Origin: CALBPI01 sp963922335
GTDB lineage: Bacteria > Pseudomonadota > Gammaproteobacteria > Steroidobacterales > Woeseiaceae
Length of the DNA stretch: 64,000 nucleotides
Direction of reading: 5' to 3'
NCBI GenBank assembly: GCA_963922335.1
Contig: CAWUIB010000001.1
Coordinates: forward strand, 310,001 to 374,000
This document shows, piece after piece, positions 8,402 to 16,893 of the stretch. Position numbers and translations under genes: made by a program. How positions within the stretch are numbered: position 1 is the stretch's first letter; each line of letters opens with the position of its first letter. The notes below the pieces were generated by a model. The model was not told where the DNA came from and made no database searches. It worked only from the letters and a program-made list of their open reading frames with translations.

Positions 8402-9753
8402 GTTTCGTTAAGACGATCAAGGCGCTCGGCGCACCTGTAATTCTTTCCTTGGCCATCGCTGGCGCCAATGCGGCCGCGCAGTCTTCTTTGAACGACGTGC
8501 TTGAAGAGGTACGTAAACAAGGTCAGGCGGTGAGTGCTGAGAATCGCCAGCGCGAGCAGGAATTCATCGCGCGGCGCAACGAGCAGCAAGCGTTGCTGAA
8601 TAGCGCACAGCAGGCCCTGGCCGAAGCTGAGCGCCGCAGCGATCAGTTAAAAGCGGCCTACGACGCGAATGAGCAGACGCTGACCGACCTCACGGAGACG
8701 CTGCGTGTCAGAACCGGTGACATCGGCGAGTTGTTCGGTGTCGTTAGACTGGCGGCAGGTGAAGCGCTAGGTATGGTCCAGGGTTCCATCGTCACCACGC
8801 AGAAACCGGAGCGAGGCCAGATTGCTAATGTATTGGCCGAGGCTGATGGCCTGCCATCGATCGCGCAGCTGCGTGAACTGCAATTCCTGTTGCTTGAGGA
8901 AATGGCGGCGAGCTCCAGTGTTGAGAAATTCACAACAGAGATCAGTGCCTCTGGAGGCGCCAAAACGCAGGGCGAGGTCGTCCGCGTCGGGGCATTCAAC
9001 GTCGTCAACAGCGATGGCTTCCTCACGTTCAGCAACGAAACCGGCGGTTTGCAGGTGCTCGATCCGCAGCCGGCGGCTCGATTCACCGGCCCCGCGAAGT
9101 CTTTGGTATCGGCACCAGCCGGCACGCTCGTGGAGTTCCCGATTGACCCCAGCGGCGGCACGTTGCTGAGCCTCGAGACCAAGAAAGCGACCGTCGGTGA
9201 GCGCATCAGCCAGGGCGGCCCTGTTGGTTACGTCATTATCGGCATCGGCATCATCGGTATCGGTATTGCGCTCTGGCGTCTGCTGATCCTGTCGGGCCTC
9301 GGCGGCAAGATGAAGCGCCAGCTGAAAGGTGGCGAGCCGAAACCGGATAACCCATTGGGACGAGTGCTCGGTGTTTACGCAGAGAACCGCAACGCGGATT
9401 TCGAAACGCTGGAACTCAAGCTTGATGAGGCGATCATGAAAGAGGTACCTCCTCTGGAGACCGGTCAGTCGCTCATCAAAGTATTCGCTGCGGTGGCGCC
9501 GCTGCTTGGGCTGCTCGGGACGGTCGTGGGCATGATCAACACCTTCCAGGCGATTACGCTCTTCGGTACGGGCGATCCGAAGCTGATGGCAGGCGGTATC
9601 TCGGAAGCGCTGGTAACGACCATGCTCGGTCTGATTGTCGCTATTCCGCTGGTGTTTATGCATACGCTGGTGACGAGCAGAAGCCGTTCGTTGATCGAGG
9701 TACTCGAAGAGCAGAGTGCCGGCATCATCGCGCGTCACACGGAACGCACCTGA
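8398..9753 (+). CDS. TtpC-like long MotA/TolQ/ExbB proton channel protein
   Basis: A 451-residue protein with a signal peptide (cut near NAAAQ) and a long periplasmic coiled-coil at about residues 30-110. A beta-rich part follows, then a membrane span near YVIIGIGIIGIGIALW and a C-terminal TolQ/ExbB channel domain with LIKVFAAVAPLLGLLGTVVGMI and ISEALVTTMLGLIVAIPLVF. This layout matches TtpC, a Vibrio protein that works with ExbB2, ExbD2 and TonB2 in energising outer-membrane receptors. It is distinct from the short ExbB encoded next. It overlaps the DUF3450 gene by 4 bases and is followed 10 bases later by exbB. Confidence 0.88.
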   Translation: MSFVKTIKALGAPVILSLAIAGANAAAQSSLNDVLEEVRKQGQAVSAENRQREQEFIARRNEQQALLNSAQQALAEAERRSDQLKAAYDANEQTLTDLTETLRVRTGDIGELFGVVRLAAGEALGMVQGSIVTTQKPERGQIANVLAEADGLPSIAQLRELQFLLLEEMAASSSVEKFTTEISASGGAKTQGEVVRVGAFNVVNSDGFLTFSNETGGLQVLDPQPAARFTGPAKSLVSAPAGTLVEFPIDPSGGTLLSLETKKATVGERISQGGPVGYVIIGIGIIGIGIALWRLLILSGLGGKMKRQLKGGEPKPDNPLGRVLGVYAENRNADFETLELKLDEAIMKEVPPLETGQSLIKVFAAVAPLLGLLGTVVGMINTFQAITLFGTGDPKLMAGGISEALVTTMLGLIVAIPLVFMHTLVTSRSRSLIEVLEEQSAGIIARHTERT

Positions 9754-9763
9754 CGGAGTCGCT

Positions 9764-10288
9764 GTGTATTTCATAGACTCCATCTGGATTTCACTCCGCT
9801 CGTTTTTCGAGTTGGGCGGCCCTGTGCTGTTCCTCATTCTGATCGCGACGATCATCATGTGGACGTTCATCATTGAGCGGTTTTGGTTCTTGTCAAAAGG
9901 ACTGCCACAAGAAATGGCGCGCGTTAAGGACGAGTGGGACGCCAGGTCCGACACCGATTCCTGGTATGCGCAGGCGATCCGTTCGCTGCTGATCTCTCAA
10001 ATCTCGGTGCAGGCGCGACAGTTCCTCCCGATCATCAAGACGATCATGGCGTTACTGCCGCTGCTCGGACTTTTCGGAACCGTATTCGGCATGATCAAGG
10101 TCTTCGAGGTTATGGCGTTCCATGGAACCGGTAATGCCCGATTGATGGCCGGCGGTGTGTCGCAGGCGACAATTCCGACAATGGCCGGGCTGGTCGCTGC
10201 GTTATCGGGCCTTTACATCTCGGTCCAGCTGGAGCGCCGTGCTAATCGTGCGGTTGCTCGGCTCGAAGATGCGCTGACGAGGCACTGA
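9764..10288 (+). CDS. exbB: ExbB-type proton channel subunit
   Basis: A 174-residue inner membrane protein. Its first span is at FELGGPVLFLILIATIIMW; the paired channel helices are IMALLPLLGLFGTVFGMIKVF and QATIPTMAGLVAALSGLYI. The short form, lacking the periplasmic extension of the preceding gene, matches ExbB2. A GTG at 9764 is the probable start because GGAG lies 5 bases before it; the frame remains open upstream inside the previous gene. It should assemble with ExbD to use the proton gradient to energise TonB. Confidence 0.92.
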   Translation: MYFIDSIWISLRSFFELGGPVLFLILIATIIMWTFIIERFWFLSKGLPQEMARVKDEWDARSDTDSWYAQAIRSLLISQISVQARQFLPIIKTIMALLPLLGLFGTVFGMIKVFEVMAFHGTGNARLMAGGVSQATIPTMAGLVAALSGLYISVQLERRANRAVARLEDALTRH

Positions 10289-10296
10289 GGTAGGGC

Positions 10297-10701
10297 ATGT
10301 CAAAAAGAAAGCACAGAGCTGAGGAAGACGCGGAAATCAACATTACGCCGATGCTGGACGTCGTGTTCATCCTCCTGATCTTTTTCATCGTGACCACCTC
10401 GTTCGTGAAGGAGACCGGCGTTGACCTGTCTCGTCCGAGTAACGAGCCGCCGAAAGAAAAGAAGCTGTCTGACGTCATTGCGATCAAGATCGACGACGCC
10501 GGCAGGATTTCCGTCAATAACCGACCCACGGATGTTCAGGCGGTCCGCGCTAACATCGAGAGTGCCCTTGCGACCAAGCCCGAAGCGTCAGTGGTTGTGG
10601 CCGCAGCCAGAGAGGCGGATGTCGGTTTGCTGGTGACAGTGGTCGATCAGGCCCGAGCCGCGGGGGCCGATAAGGTCTCACTCGCGGCGATCAACAAATA
10701 G
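10297..10701 (+). CDS. exbD: ExbD-type biopolymer transport protein, copy 1
   Basis: A 134-residue protein with a cytoplasmic N-terminus, one membrane span in INITPMLDVVFILLIFF and a periplasmic domain. The Asp in MLDVVF is the conserved proton-handling residue. The ribosome site GAGGTAGGG lies just before the ATG. It is followed 9 bases later by a second exbD with an almost identical span but different codons and a divergent periplasmic domain, so the pair is an old duplication, not a recent one. Confidence 0.93.
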   Translation: MSKRKHRAEEDAEINITPMLDVVFILLIFFIVTTSFVKETGVDLSRPSNEPPKEKKLSDVIAIKIDDAGRISVNNRPTDVQAVRANIESALATKPEASVVVAAAREADVGLLVTVVDQARAAGADKVSLAAINK

Positions 10702-10710
10702 GAGTTCACT

Positions 10711-11118
10711 GTGGCCAGACGACACAGCGAAGAGCAAGACGATACCGAAATTAACATCACACCGATGTTAGATATCGTTTTCATCATGTTGATTTTCTTC
10801 ATTGTTACCACTTCATTTGTGAAGGATACGGGGATCGATCCACTGCGTCCGGAGGCGGAGACCGCGGTCTCCAAGTCCCGTGGTAATATTTTGATCGGTG
10901 TGACCAAGACCGGCGATATCTGGTTTAACAAGCAGGAAATCGAGGTTTCGGACGTTCGGAGCCGGGTCGAGGAGATCAAGGCGGAAAGCCCTGAGAGCTC
11001 CGCGGTCATCATCGCGGATGTAGGTGCGCCGACGGGCGTCGTCATCGATATCATGGATCAGGTGCGTCTCGGTGGTGTGATCAGCATCGCCGTAGCAGCT
11101 GAAAACGAAGGGTCCTGA
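10711..11118 (+). CDS. exbD: ExbD-type biopolymer transport protein, copy 2
   Basis: A 135-residue paralogue of the preceding gene. It keeps INITPMLDIVFIMLIFF with the conserved Asp, then TTSFVKDTGIDP, and has a periplasmic domain ending MDQVRLGGVISIAVAAE. The start is GTG at 10711, with AGGAG 6 bases upstream. Because both copies keep the key Asp, each could form a working channel. ExbD is dimeric in known complexes, so a heterodimer or two alternative complexes are possible; the sequence does not tell which. Confidence 0.92.
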   Translation: MARRHSEEQDDTEINITPMLDIVFIMLIFFIVTTSFVKDTGIDPLRPEAETAVSKSRGNILIGVTKTGDIWFNKQEIEVSDVRSRVEEIKAESPESSAVIIADVGAPTGVVIDIMDQVRLGGVISIAVAAENEGS

Positions 11119-11152
11119 CGGAGGATTTCGTGAGAGCCAGGAGGCGAATGAC

Positions 11153-11764
11153 ATGAGATATGCGGTAGCTATCGTATCTGGCGGTATTGTTGCGACACTG
11201 CTGTTTCTTCTGATGCACGCGTTGATCGCAGGCGAGCCCGAGCTTAATCGCGATGATGATCTCGCGGCGCAGTTCGACTTCGTGAAAGTGCAAGACGAAG
11301 AGATCGAGAACAAACGCGACCGGCGGAAGCCACCAGAGCCCGAAAAGCCGAAAGAGCCACCACCGCCACCGAAGCTCTCACAAGAAAACAACGACAAGCC
11401 GCCACCGCAGCTGCCGAATATTCAAACACCCAATATCGATATTGGCGTCGCCGGGGACGGTATCTGGATTCCCGGAGCGCCAGGCAGCGGGAATCAGGAG
11501 GGTGACGTCGTTCCGATCTTCCTGATGCAGCCGCAGTATCCGCGCGAGGCCGCGCTGGATGGCATCGAAGGCTGGGTCAAGATGGCGTTCACCATCGAAG
11601 CCGATGGTTCGGTTTCCGATGTCGAGATTCTGGAATCCAATCCGCGGAGAATCTTCGATCGAGCGGCGAAACAGGCGATGTACAAGTCGAAGTTCAAGCC
11701 CAGAGTCATCGACGGCGTGGCAACTGCTCGCCGCGTCTCCATGACCACCGAATTCAAGTTCTAA
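11153..11764 (+). CDS. tonB: TonB energy transducer, copy 1
   Basis: A 203-residue TonB. It has an N-terminal anchor at about residues 3-25 (IVATLLFLLMHALIAG), a proline-rich linker around PPEPEKPKEPPPPPK, and a C-terminal TonB domain from FLMQPQYPREAALDG to SMTTEFKF. The motifs YPREAALDGIEGWVKMAF and FKPRVIDG are typical of the short TonB2 type. AGGAGG precedes the ATG by 8 bases. It should carry energy from ExbB/ExbD to outer-membrane receptors. A close paralogue follows directly. Confidence 0.93.
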   Translation: MRYAVAIVSGGIVATLLFLLMHALIAGEPELNRDDDLAAQFDFVKVQDEEIENKRDRRKPPEPEKPKEPPPPPKLSQENNDKPPPQLPNIQTPNIDIGVAGDGIWIPGAPGSGNQEGDVVPIFLMQPQYPREAALDGIEGWVKMAFTIEADGSVSDVEILESNPRRIFDRAAKQAMYKSKFKPRVIDGVATARRVSMTTEFKF

Positions 11765-11802
11765 ATTGATTCGAGTCTGGCTCGGTTGCAGAGGGTGAAT
11801 AC

Positions 11803-12411
11803 ATGAAGTATGCGATTTCTGTTGTTTCAGGTGCGTTTGTCGCAACGCTGCTGTTCTTGTTGATGAATGGCCTGATTGCCGGCGAACCTGAAGTCGACCT
11901 TGAGCCAGCTCCGATTGAGCTGCCCGACTTCGTGATGGTTACGGACGAAGAGGTCGAAAATAAGATCATCCGTGAGAGGCCACCAGAGCCGAAGCCCCCG
12001 AAGGAGCCGCCTCCGCCAGTAACGGAGTCAGATCCGGATAGAACGAAGCCGCCGCCGGATTTTCCGGATATCGAGACGCCAGTTGTGAGTATCGGGTTGG
12101 GCGGCGACGTCTACACTCCGGACCATATCAGCAATCGCTCGCAGGAAGGCGATGTCGTTCCAGTGTTCCTGATGCAGGCGCAGTATCCGCGTGAAGCGGC
12201 TCTCGACGGCACGGAAGGGTGGGTAAAACTGGTCTTCACAATCGAACGCGATGGCTCGGTATCCGACGTCGAGGTAGTCGAGTCATATCCACGTCGTGTG
12301 TTTGATAGCGCTGCTGTGGCTGCAATGTACAAGTCGAAATTCAAGCCGCGCGTGGTGGACGGGGTACCCGTCGCCCGGCGGGTATCGATGACCACTGAAT
12401 TCAAGTTTTGA
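11803..12411 (+). CDS. tonB: TonB energy transducer, copy 2
   Basis: A 202-residue paralogue of the preceding TonB. Its anchor (FVATLLFLLMNGLIAGEPE) and C-terminal domain (FLMQAQYPREAALDG to SMTTEFKF) are close to copy 1. The region between differs: ERPPEPKPPKEPPPP is followed by a distinct spacer with VSIGLGGDVYTPDHI. Conservation at both ends and divergence in the middle suggests duplication, then specialisation in reach or partner choice. It lies 38 bases after copy 1 in the same operon. Confidence 0.92.
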   Translation: MKYAISVVSGAFVATLLFLLMNGLIAGEPEVDLEPAPIELPDFVMVTDEEVENKIIRERPPEPKPPKEPPPPVTESDPDRTKPPPDFPDIETPVVSIGLGGDVYTPDHISNRSQEGDVVPVFLMQAQYPREAALDGTEGWVKLVFTIERDGSVSDVEVVESYPRRVFDSAAVAAMYKSKFKPRVVDGVPVARRVSMTTEFKF

Positions 12412-12447
12412 AGCTCACTTTCAACGTGTGAAAACTGAGATAAGAGA

Positions 12448-13716
12448 ATGAAAATTAAGCAGTATGCGTTTGCAATAATTGGCAGCTGCCTTCTGACCCA
12501 GACATCGATTGCGCAGGAAGAGCTTTCGGACGACCGCCAGGTTGAAGAGCGCGAGATCCGCCAGCAGTCGATTAGCCAGCCGTTCTACAAGAGAATCACG
12601 GCTATCCAGGAGCTGATGGATTCGGACGAGACGCGCGCCGAGGCTTTGGAAAGCGCCAAGGTTCAGGAAGGGAACGGACGCCTGAACAATTACGAGCGCG
12701 CGCTGTTATTCCAGACGATTGGTTTCATTTACACCAACGAAAGCAATTACCCGGACGGCATCAAGTATTTCGAAAAGTCGCTGGCCGAAGATGCGCTACC
12801 GAATGAGGCGCAGCAAGGCATGTTGTTTTCGCTGGCGAGTCTCTACATGCAAGTCGAGGAATACCGCAAAGCGATTGAAACTGCGCGTCGTTGGTTCAAG
12901 TACGAGCAAGACCCCTCTGGCGAGGCTTACATCCTGATCGCTCAAGCGTATTCGCAGCTGGGTGAATTTAAGAATGCGCAGCCTTACGTCGAGAAGGCGA
13001 TTGAGGTGAAAGAAGAACCGCAGAAGTCCTGGCATCAATTGTTGCTGGCCGTGTATTTCGAGACTGACCAGAAACCAAAAGCGATCCCGTTGCTGCGCAA
13101 GATGGTGCAGATTTGGCCGGATGAGAAGCAGTTTTGGCAGACCCTTTCGGGCATCCACATGGAGCTCAAGCAGGATCAGGAAGCGCTGGCCACACTGATG
13201 GTCGCGTATCGAGGCGCACTCCTCGACGATGATGAGAACGCACAGCTTACGCTAGCCCAGCTCAACATCTTCCTGAACAGCCCGTACACCGCGGGTGTCA
13301 TTGTGGAAAAGGGGCTCGCTTCCGGCGTCATCGAGCGCAACAAGAAGAACCTGGAGCTGCTTCAGTCGGCTTGGTCCGGCGCTCGTGAATACGACAAGGC
13401 GCTGGCGACGATGGGCGATCTTGGCAATTTAACGGGCGATCCGCTTTGGGCATTCCGCCAAGCGAAGGTTTACAACGAACTGGGTAACTGGGATCGGGTC
13501 GTCGAGACTGCCCAAGTGGCGATCGAGCGTAATTATGAGCGCCCTGGCGAAGCCTATATTTTGATTGGTATTGCTCACGCGGAATCGGGTCGTCTGAGGG
13601 ATGCCAAGACCGCATTCCAGTCGGCGACCGAGTCGGACAACGAAAACGATCGTAAGAATGCGGCTGGATGGCTCGCCTATATCAACGATCGCCTGAGCAC
13701 CGGCGCAAGCAGCTAA
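12448..13716 (+). CDS. periplasmic TPR-repeat protein of the TonB2-type operon
   Basis: A 422-residue protein with a signal peptide (cleavage near TSIAQ) followed by many tetratricopeptide helices. Recognisable repeats include YPDGIKYFEKSLAEDALP, EAYILIAQAYSQLGEFKNA and GEAYILIGIAHAESGRLRDA. TPR proteins commonly close DUF3450-TtpC-ExbB-ExbD-TonB operons. It probably scaffolds protein contacts in the periplasm, but no specific partner is known. It is the last gene; the next one is convergent. Confidence 0.85.
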   Translation: MKIKQYAFAIIGSCLLTQTSIAQEELSDDRQVEEREIRQQSISQPFYKRITAIQELMDSDETRAEALESAKVQEGNGRLNNYERALLFQTIGFIYTNESNYPDGIKYFEKSLAEDALPNEAQQGMLFSLASLYMQVEEYRKAIETARRWFKYEQDPSGEAYILIAQAYSQLGEFKNAQPYVEKAIEVKEEPQKSWHQLLLAVYFETDQKPKAIPLLRKMVQIWPDEKQFWQTLSGIHMELKQDQEALATLMVAYRGALLDDDENAQLTLAQLNIFLNSPYTAGVIVEKGLASGVIERNKKNLELLQSAWSGAREYDKALATMGDLGNLTGDPLWAFRQAKVYNELGNWDRVVETAQVAIERNYERPGEAYILIGIAHAESGRLRDAKTAFQSATESDNENDRKNAAGWLAYINDRLSTGASS

Positions 13717-13751
13717 GTCTGTTCGGTTCGCGCCCTAAGCCTGGCTGTCCG

Positions 13752-14495
13752 TCAACCTGCTGGCCTGGCGTGGTCTGCTGACAGAAGGTCAGGCTCGTCC
13801 AGTTTTGCGGCGATAGCGTCCCGCGCCGTTTTCATGGTCTCCACAGCGCTTCGGTCACTGACCATTTCCGCGGGGATCGGCGTCAATACCTCCACTTGTA
13901 GCCTGCTCGGGTAAGGCAGCCATCGATCGGCGGGTAACAGCCGACGCGTGCCGCGAACGACAACTGGCACAACCGGCAGTGCAGCCGTTCTTGCGGTTGC
14001 AAAAGCGCCTTTGTGGAAGCGCTTTAATCCCGGGTTCTCATCGAAAGTGCCTTCGGGAAAAAACCCGATAGGTCGACCCTGAACCGCGGCCCGCATCACC
14101 TGCCGGGCCGATTTGGCGCTGCTCTGCACGTGCTCTCGTTGGACAAAAAACGAACCCAGACGTTTCAGCACAAATCCGGCGAGTGGAACTTGTTGCATCT
14201 CTGCTTTGATGACGAACGAAAACCCTGTTGGCAAGATCGAAAACAGCAGCACCCCGTCGATGTAGCTCGCATGGTTCGCCACGACCACGCTGGGCCCCTC
14301 GGGTAATTGCTCGAACCCGAAACGTTTCGCGCGAGTGCCGGTCAATATGAAAACAGCGCTCGCGCAGGCCCGCGCAGCGGCTTGTCGCCAGGCCAATACA
14401 GGGAGAATGGTTACCAGCACAACGCACACTAGTGCGCAAACAAGGAAGGTTAGCCAGTACGCGACACCGTAAAGAGTGCCAAGGATCACATGCAT
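13752..14495 (-). CDS. 1-acyl-sn-glycerol-3-phosphate acyltransferase family protein
   Basis: A membrane-bound acyltransferase of the PlsC family, expected to add an acyl chain to lysophosphatidate or a related acceptor. The 247-residue product has an N-terminal hydrophobic anchor (YWLTFLVCALVCVVLVTIL), the catalytic NHASYID box (HX4D), and FFPEGTF for acceptor binding. The ATG at 14495 is used; an in-frame GTG at 14513 would add six residues and neither has a clear ribosome site. It is divergent from xerD. The true acyl acceptor is unknown. Confidence 0.9.
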   Translation of the reverse strand: MHVILGTLYGVAYWLTFLVCALVCVVLVTILPVLAWRQAAARACASAVFILTGTRAKRFGFEQLPEGPSVVVANHASYIDGVLLFSILPTGFSFVIKAEMQQVPLAGFVLKRLGSFFVQREHVQSSAKSARQVMRAAVQGRPIGFFPEGTFDENPGLKRFHKGAFATARTAALPVVPVVVRGTRRLLPADRWLPYPSRLQVEVLTPIPAEMVSDRSAVETMKTARDAIAAKLDEPDLLSADHARPAG

Positions 14496-14538
14496 TTTTG
14501 TGACGCCGATCACTTTATGTTAACGCTCTGGGCTTTCT

Positions 14539-14552
14539 GTGACCGTGGTCAC
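14539..14552. promoter_or_regulatory. palindromic dyad between divergent plsC-like and xerD genes
   Basis: GTGACC-GT-GGTCAC forms a perfect 6+2+6 inverted repeat in the 176-base intergenic region, about 45 bases upstream of the acyltransferase start. It looks like a regulator-binding site but matches no operator I recognise. Confidence 0.35.
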
Positions 14553-14671
14553 GGCAGGCGGCAGGCGGGCTGTGAATACTCCGGATTCGTGTGCTGAACT
14601 CCGATGTCCGGAGGGCAGTGCGATCCGCCAACGATGATAGGCGCCGTGGCGCCGCGATACGCAGTATACAG

Positions 14672-15610
14672 ATGGCTTTGATGGCAACAAACGACGAGAG
14701 TGGTAACGGCGGCAAGCTCGCAGCAGCCGAACAGATCATCGATAAATTCCTCGATGCAATCTGGATGGAGCGCGGTTTGTCGAAGAATACGCTCGGTGCC
14801 TACCGCGCCGATCTGATGTCGTTGGCGAAATGGCTGCAACAGCAGGACGTGGCCGTTGAGCGGGCAGACAAGGACCACTTGCTCGGCTTCATCAACTGGC
14901 GTGTGGAAGAGGGGGCCAAGCCTCGATCGACTGCTCGTCAGCTCTCAAGCTTCCGTCGCTTCTTCAGATATCTGACGAGCGAGTCGGTGCGCGAGGATGA
15001 TCCCACCGTCGATATCGCAATGCCGCGCATCGGTCGCAGTCTTCCAAAGACGTTGACCGAGGATGAAGTGGAGGCATTGCTCGCTGCACCCAACGTCGCC
15101 GAGCCGCTAGGGCATCGCGACCGCGCGATGCTGGAGTTGCTGTACGCGACAGGGCTGCGCGTGACCGAGTTGATCAGCTTGAAACAGTCGCAAGTTAACC
15201 TGAACCAGGGTGTATTGCGGATCGTCGGTAAGGGTGATCGCGAGCGTTTGATTCCGCTCGGCGAGGAATCGCAGCGTTGGCTGCAGGAATTCATCGAAGG
15301 ACCGCGCCTCGAGATTCTGCTCGAGCGCCAGACCGAGTACCTGTTCCCCACACGTCGGGGAGACCGGATGACCCGTCAGGCGTTCTGGCACATCATCAAG
15401 CGCTACGCCCAGAAAGCCAATATCCCTGATGGCCTGTCGCCCCACTCTTTGCGGCATGCATTCGCAACGCACCTGTTGAACCATGGTGCCGATTTGCGGG
15501 TCGTACAAATGCTGCTGGGTCACAGCGATTTGTCGACGACACAGATCTATACCCATGTAGCCCGCGAGCGCATGAAAGAGCTGCACGAAAGGCATCATCC
15601 CCGCGGCTAG
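14672..15610 (+). CDS. xerD: site-specific tyrosine recombinase XerD
   Basis: The chromosome-dimer-resolving recombinase that acts with XerC at dif. The product of about 312 residues has an N-terminal SAM-like domain (LSKNTLGAYRADL) and the catalytic domain: Arg in ATGLRVTEL, Lys in VGKGDRERLIPL, His-x-x-Arg in HSLRHAFATHLL, and the nucleophilic Tyr in LSTTQIYTHV. ATGs at 14672 and 14681 are both possible; neither has a strong ribosome site. The order xerD-dsbC is conserved in gammaproteobacteria and supports XerD over XerC. Confidence 0.95.
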   Translation: MALMATNDESGNGGKLAAAEQIIDKFLDAIWMERGLSKNTLGAYRADLMSLAKWLQQQDVAVERADKDHLLGFINWRVEEGAKPRSTARQLSSFRRFFRYLTSESVREDDPTVDIAMPRIGRSLPKTLTEDEVEALLAAPNVAEPLGHRDRAMLELLYATGLRVTELISLKQSQVNLNQGVLRIVGKGDRERLIPLGEESQRWLQEFIEGPRLEILLERQTEYLFPTRRGDRMTRQAFWHIIKRYAQKANIPDGLSPHSLRHAFATHLLNHGADLRVVQMLLGHSDLSTTQIYTHVARERMKELHERHHPRG

Positions 15611-15727
15611 ACGAAATAATCTGGCTGTCGCTCCGGTCTTTTAGGTTAATATTCCGCGCTTCGTCGTCATTCGGCACTTGTCGGGTGAAAGCGACGGGTC
15701 GCAAGCAGACTTGGAGTCCCCCATCCC

Positions 15728-16513
15728 ATGAAGTTGCCCTCTTTTTTGCTCACACTGGCTCTCTTGATGCTTGGCGCTAGCGCCTCGGCGCAAGATTCAG
15801 GCGATAGCGCCTCTGTGGATGCCGCAGAAAATCTCGAGGCGATCCGCGCCAAGGTCAAGGAGCGCTTCCCGCGTGTCGCGATGGAAAACGTCGTCATGTC
15901 TGAAGTGCCCGGATTGTATGAGATCCGGCAAGGCGCGTTGATTGCCTACGTCACGAGCGACGGGCGCTACCTGTTGCAGGGCAACATCCTGGATATGGAG
16001 ACGGATACGGACATCACGGAACGCAGCATGTCCGGGCTGCGACGCGAGGTCCTGCAGAACATCGATGTCGAAGGTATTACCTTCGGTCCTGAGAACCCGA
16101 AGTACACAGTGTCTGTATTTACGGACATCGATTGTAAGTTCTGCCGACGTATGCACCGAGAGATCGACAGCTACACGGAGGCGGGTATCGCGATTCAATA
16201 CTTCCTCTTGCCTCATGGTGCACCGAACACGCCTTCCTGGACGAAAGCAGAACAGGTCTGGTGTGCTGCGGATCAGCAGGATGCGATGACGCGAGCCAAG
16301 AATGATCAGAGTCTGCCTCCGGTCGGCGACTGCGATACGGGTCCGGTGCAGGAGCATGTGATGACGGCAGTACGCGCCGGCCTGCGTGGCACGCCAGCGA
16401 TCATTCTTGCTGACGGTACCTGGATTAAAGGTTATCGCCCGGCACAAGTGCTGCTGGCCGAGCTTGAGCGTGGTGCTGGGGCTGCAAGCGCAGCGGCGGC
16501 TGCGACCAACTAG
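15728..16513 (+). CDS. dsbC: thiol:disulfide interchange protein DsbC
   Basis: A periplasmic disulfide isomerase. The 261-residue product has a signal peptide (LLTLALLMLGASASAQ), an N-terminal dimerisation domain and a thioredoxin-fold domain. The CKFC active site in FTDIDCKFCRRMH is at about residues 136-139 and the cis-proline is in GTPAIILADG. GGAG lies 11 bases before the ATG. A second cysteine pair (VWCAADQ and GDCDTG) resembles the structural disulfide of DsbC. It lies 117 bases after xerD, and its stop abuts the convergent ferredoxin gene. Confidence 0.95.
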   Translation: MKLPSFLLTLALLMLGASASAQDSGDSASVDAAENLEAIRAKVKERFPRVAMENVVMSEVPGLYEIRQGALIAYVTSDGRYLLQGNILDMETDTDITERSMSGLRREVLQNIDVEGITFGPENPKYTVSVFTDIDCKFCRRMHREIDSYTEAGIAIQYFLLPHGAPNTPSWTKAEQVWCAADQQDAMTRAKNDQSLPPVGDCDTGPVQEHVMTAVRAGLRGTPAIILADGTWIKGYRPAQVLLAELERGAGAASAAAAATN

Positions 16514-16837
16514 CTAGCGCTCCAGATACTCGAGCTTGTCTTCGACGTCTTTCCAGTCGTCCGCATCAGCGGGCGGCTCTTTCGCTTCTGTGATGACCGG
16601 CCACTGGGCGGATAGCTCAGCATTCAGTTCCAGGTAGTTTTCCTGACCCGCCGGAATCTCGTCTTCAGAATAAATTGCCTCGACCGGGCACTCAGGTTCG
16701 CAGAGCGTGCAATCGATGCATTCATCAGGGTCGATGACGAGAAAGTTCGGTCCCTCGTGGAAACAATCGACTGGGCAGACTTCGACGCAGTCGGTGTATT
16801 TGCACTTGATGCAGGCTTGTGTGACCACAAATGTCAT
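16514..16837 (-). CDS. fdxA: 7Fe ferredoxin FdxA (Azotobacter FdI type)
   Basis: A 107-residue soluble electron carrier with one [3Fe-4S] and one [4Fe-4S] cluster. The cysteines sit in CIKCKYTDCVEVCPVDC (residues 9-25) and CIDCTLCEPEC (40-50). The C-terminal extension after residue 56 (NAELSAQWPVITE) is typical of Azotobacter ferredoxin I and separates it from short 2[4Fe-4S] ferredoxins. GGGA lies 6 bases before the ATG. It is downstream of the NUDIX gene on the same strand. Its redox partners are not evident from the neighbours. Confidence 0.96.
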   Translation of the reverse strand: MTFVVTQACIKCKYTDCVEVCPVDCFHEGPNFLVIDPDECIDCTLCEPECPVEAIYSEDEIPAGQENYLELNAELSAQWPVITEAKEPPADADDWKDVEDKLEYLER

Positions 16838-16893
16838 GACCAGTCCCTAACTCTGAAAACTATTTCTAAAATCGTATCGTCTGTGCGCTGCAA

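Noticed and set aside
8767..9954. 395-residue open frame antisense to the TtpC-like and ExbB genes
   Set aside because: The sequence is rich in Arg, Gln and Asp with no domain, as expected for the complement of GC-rich coding DNA.
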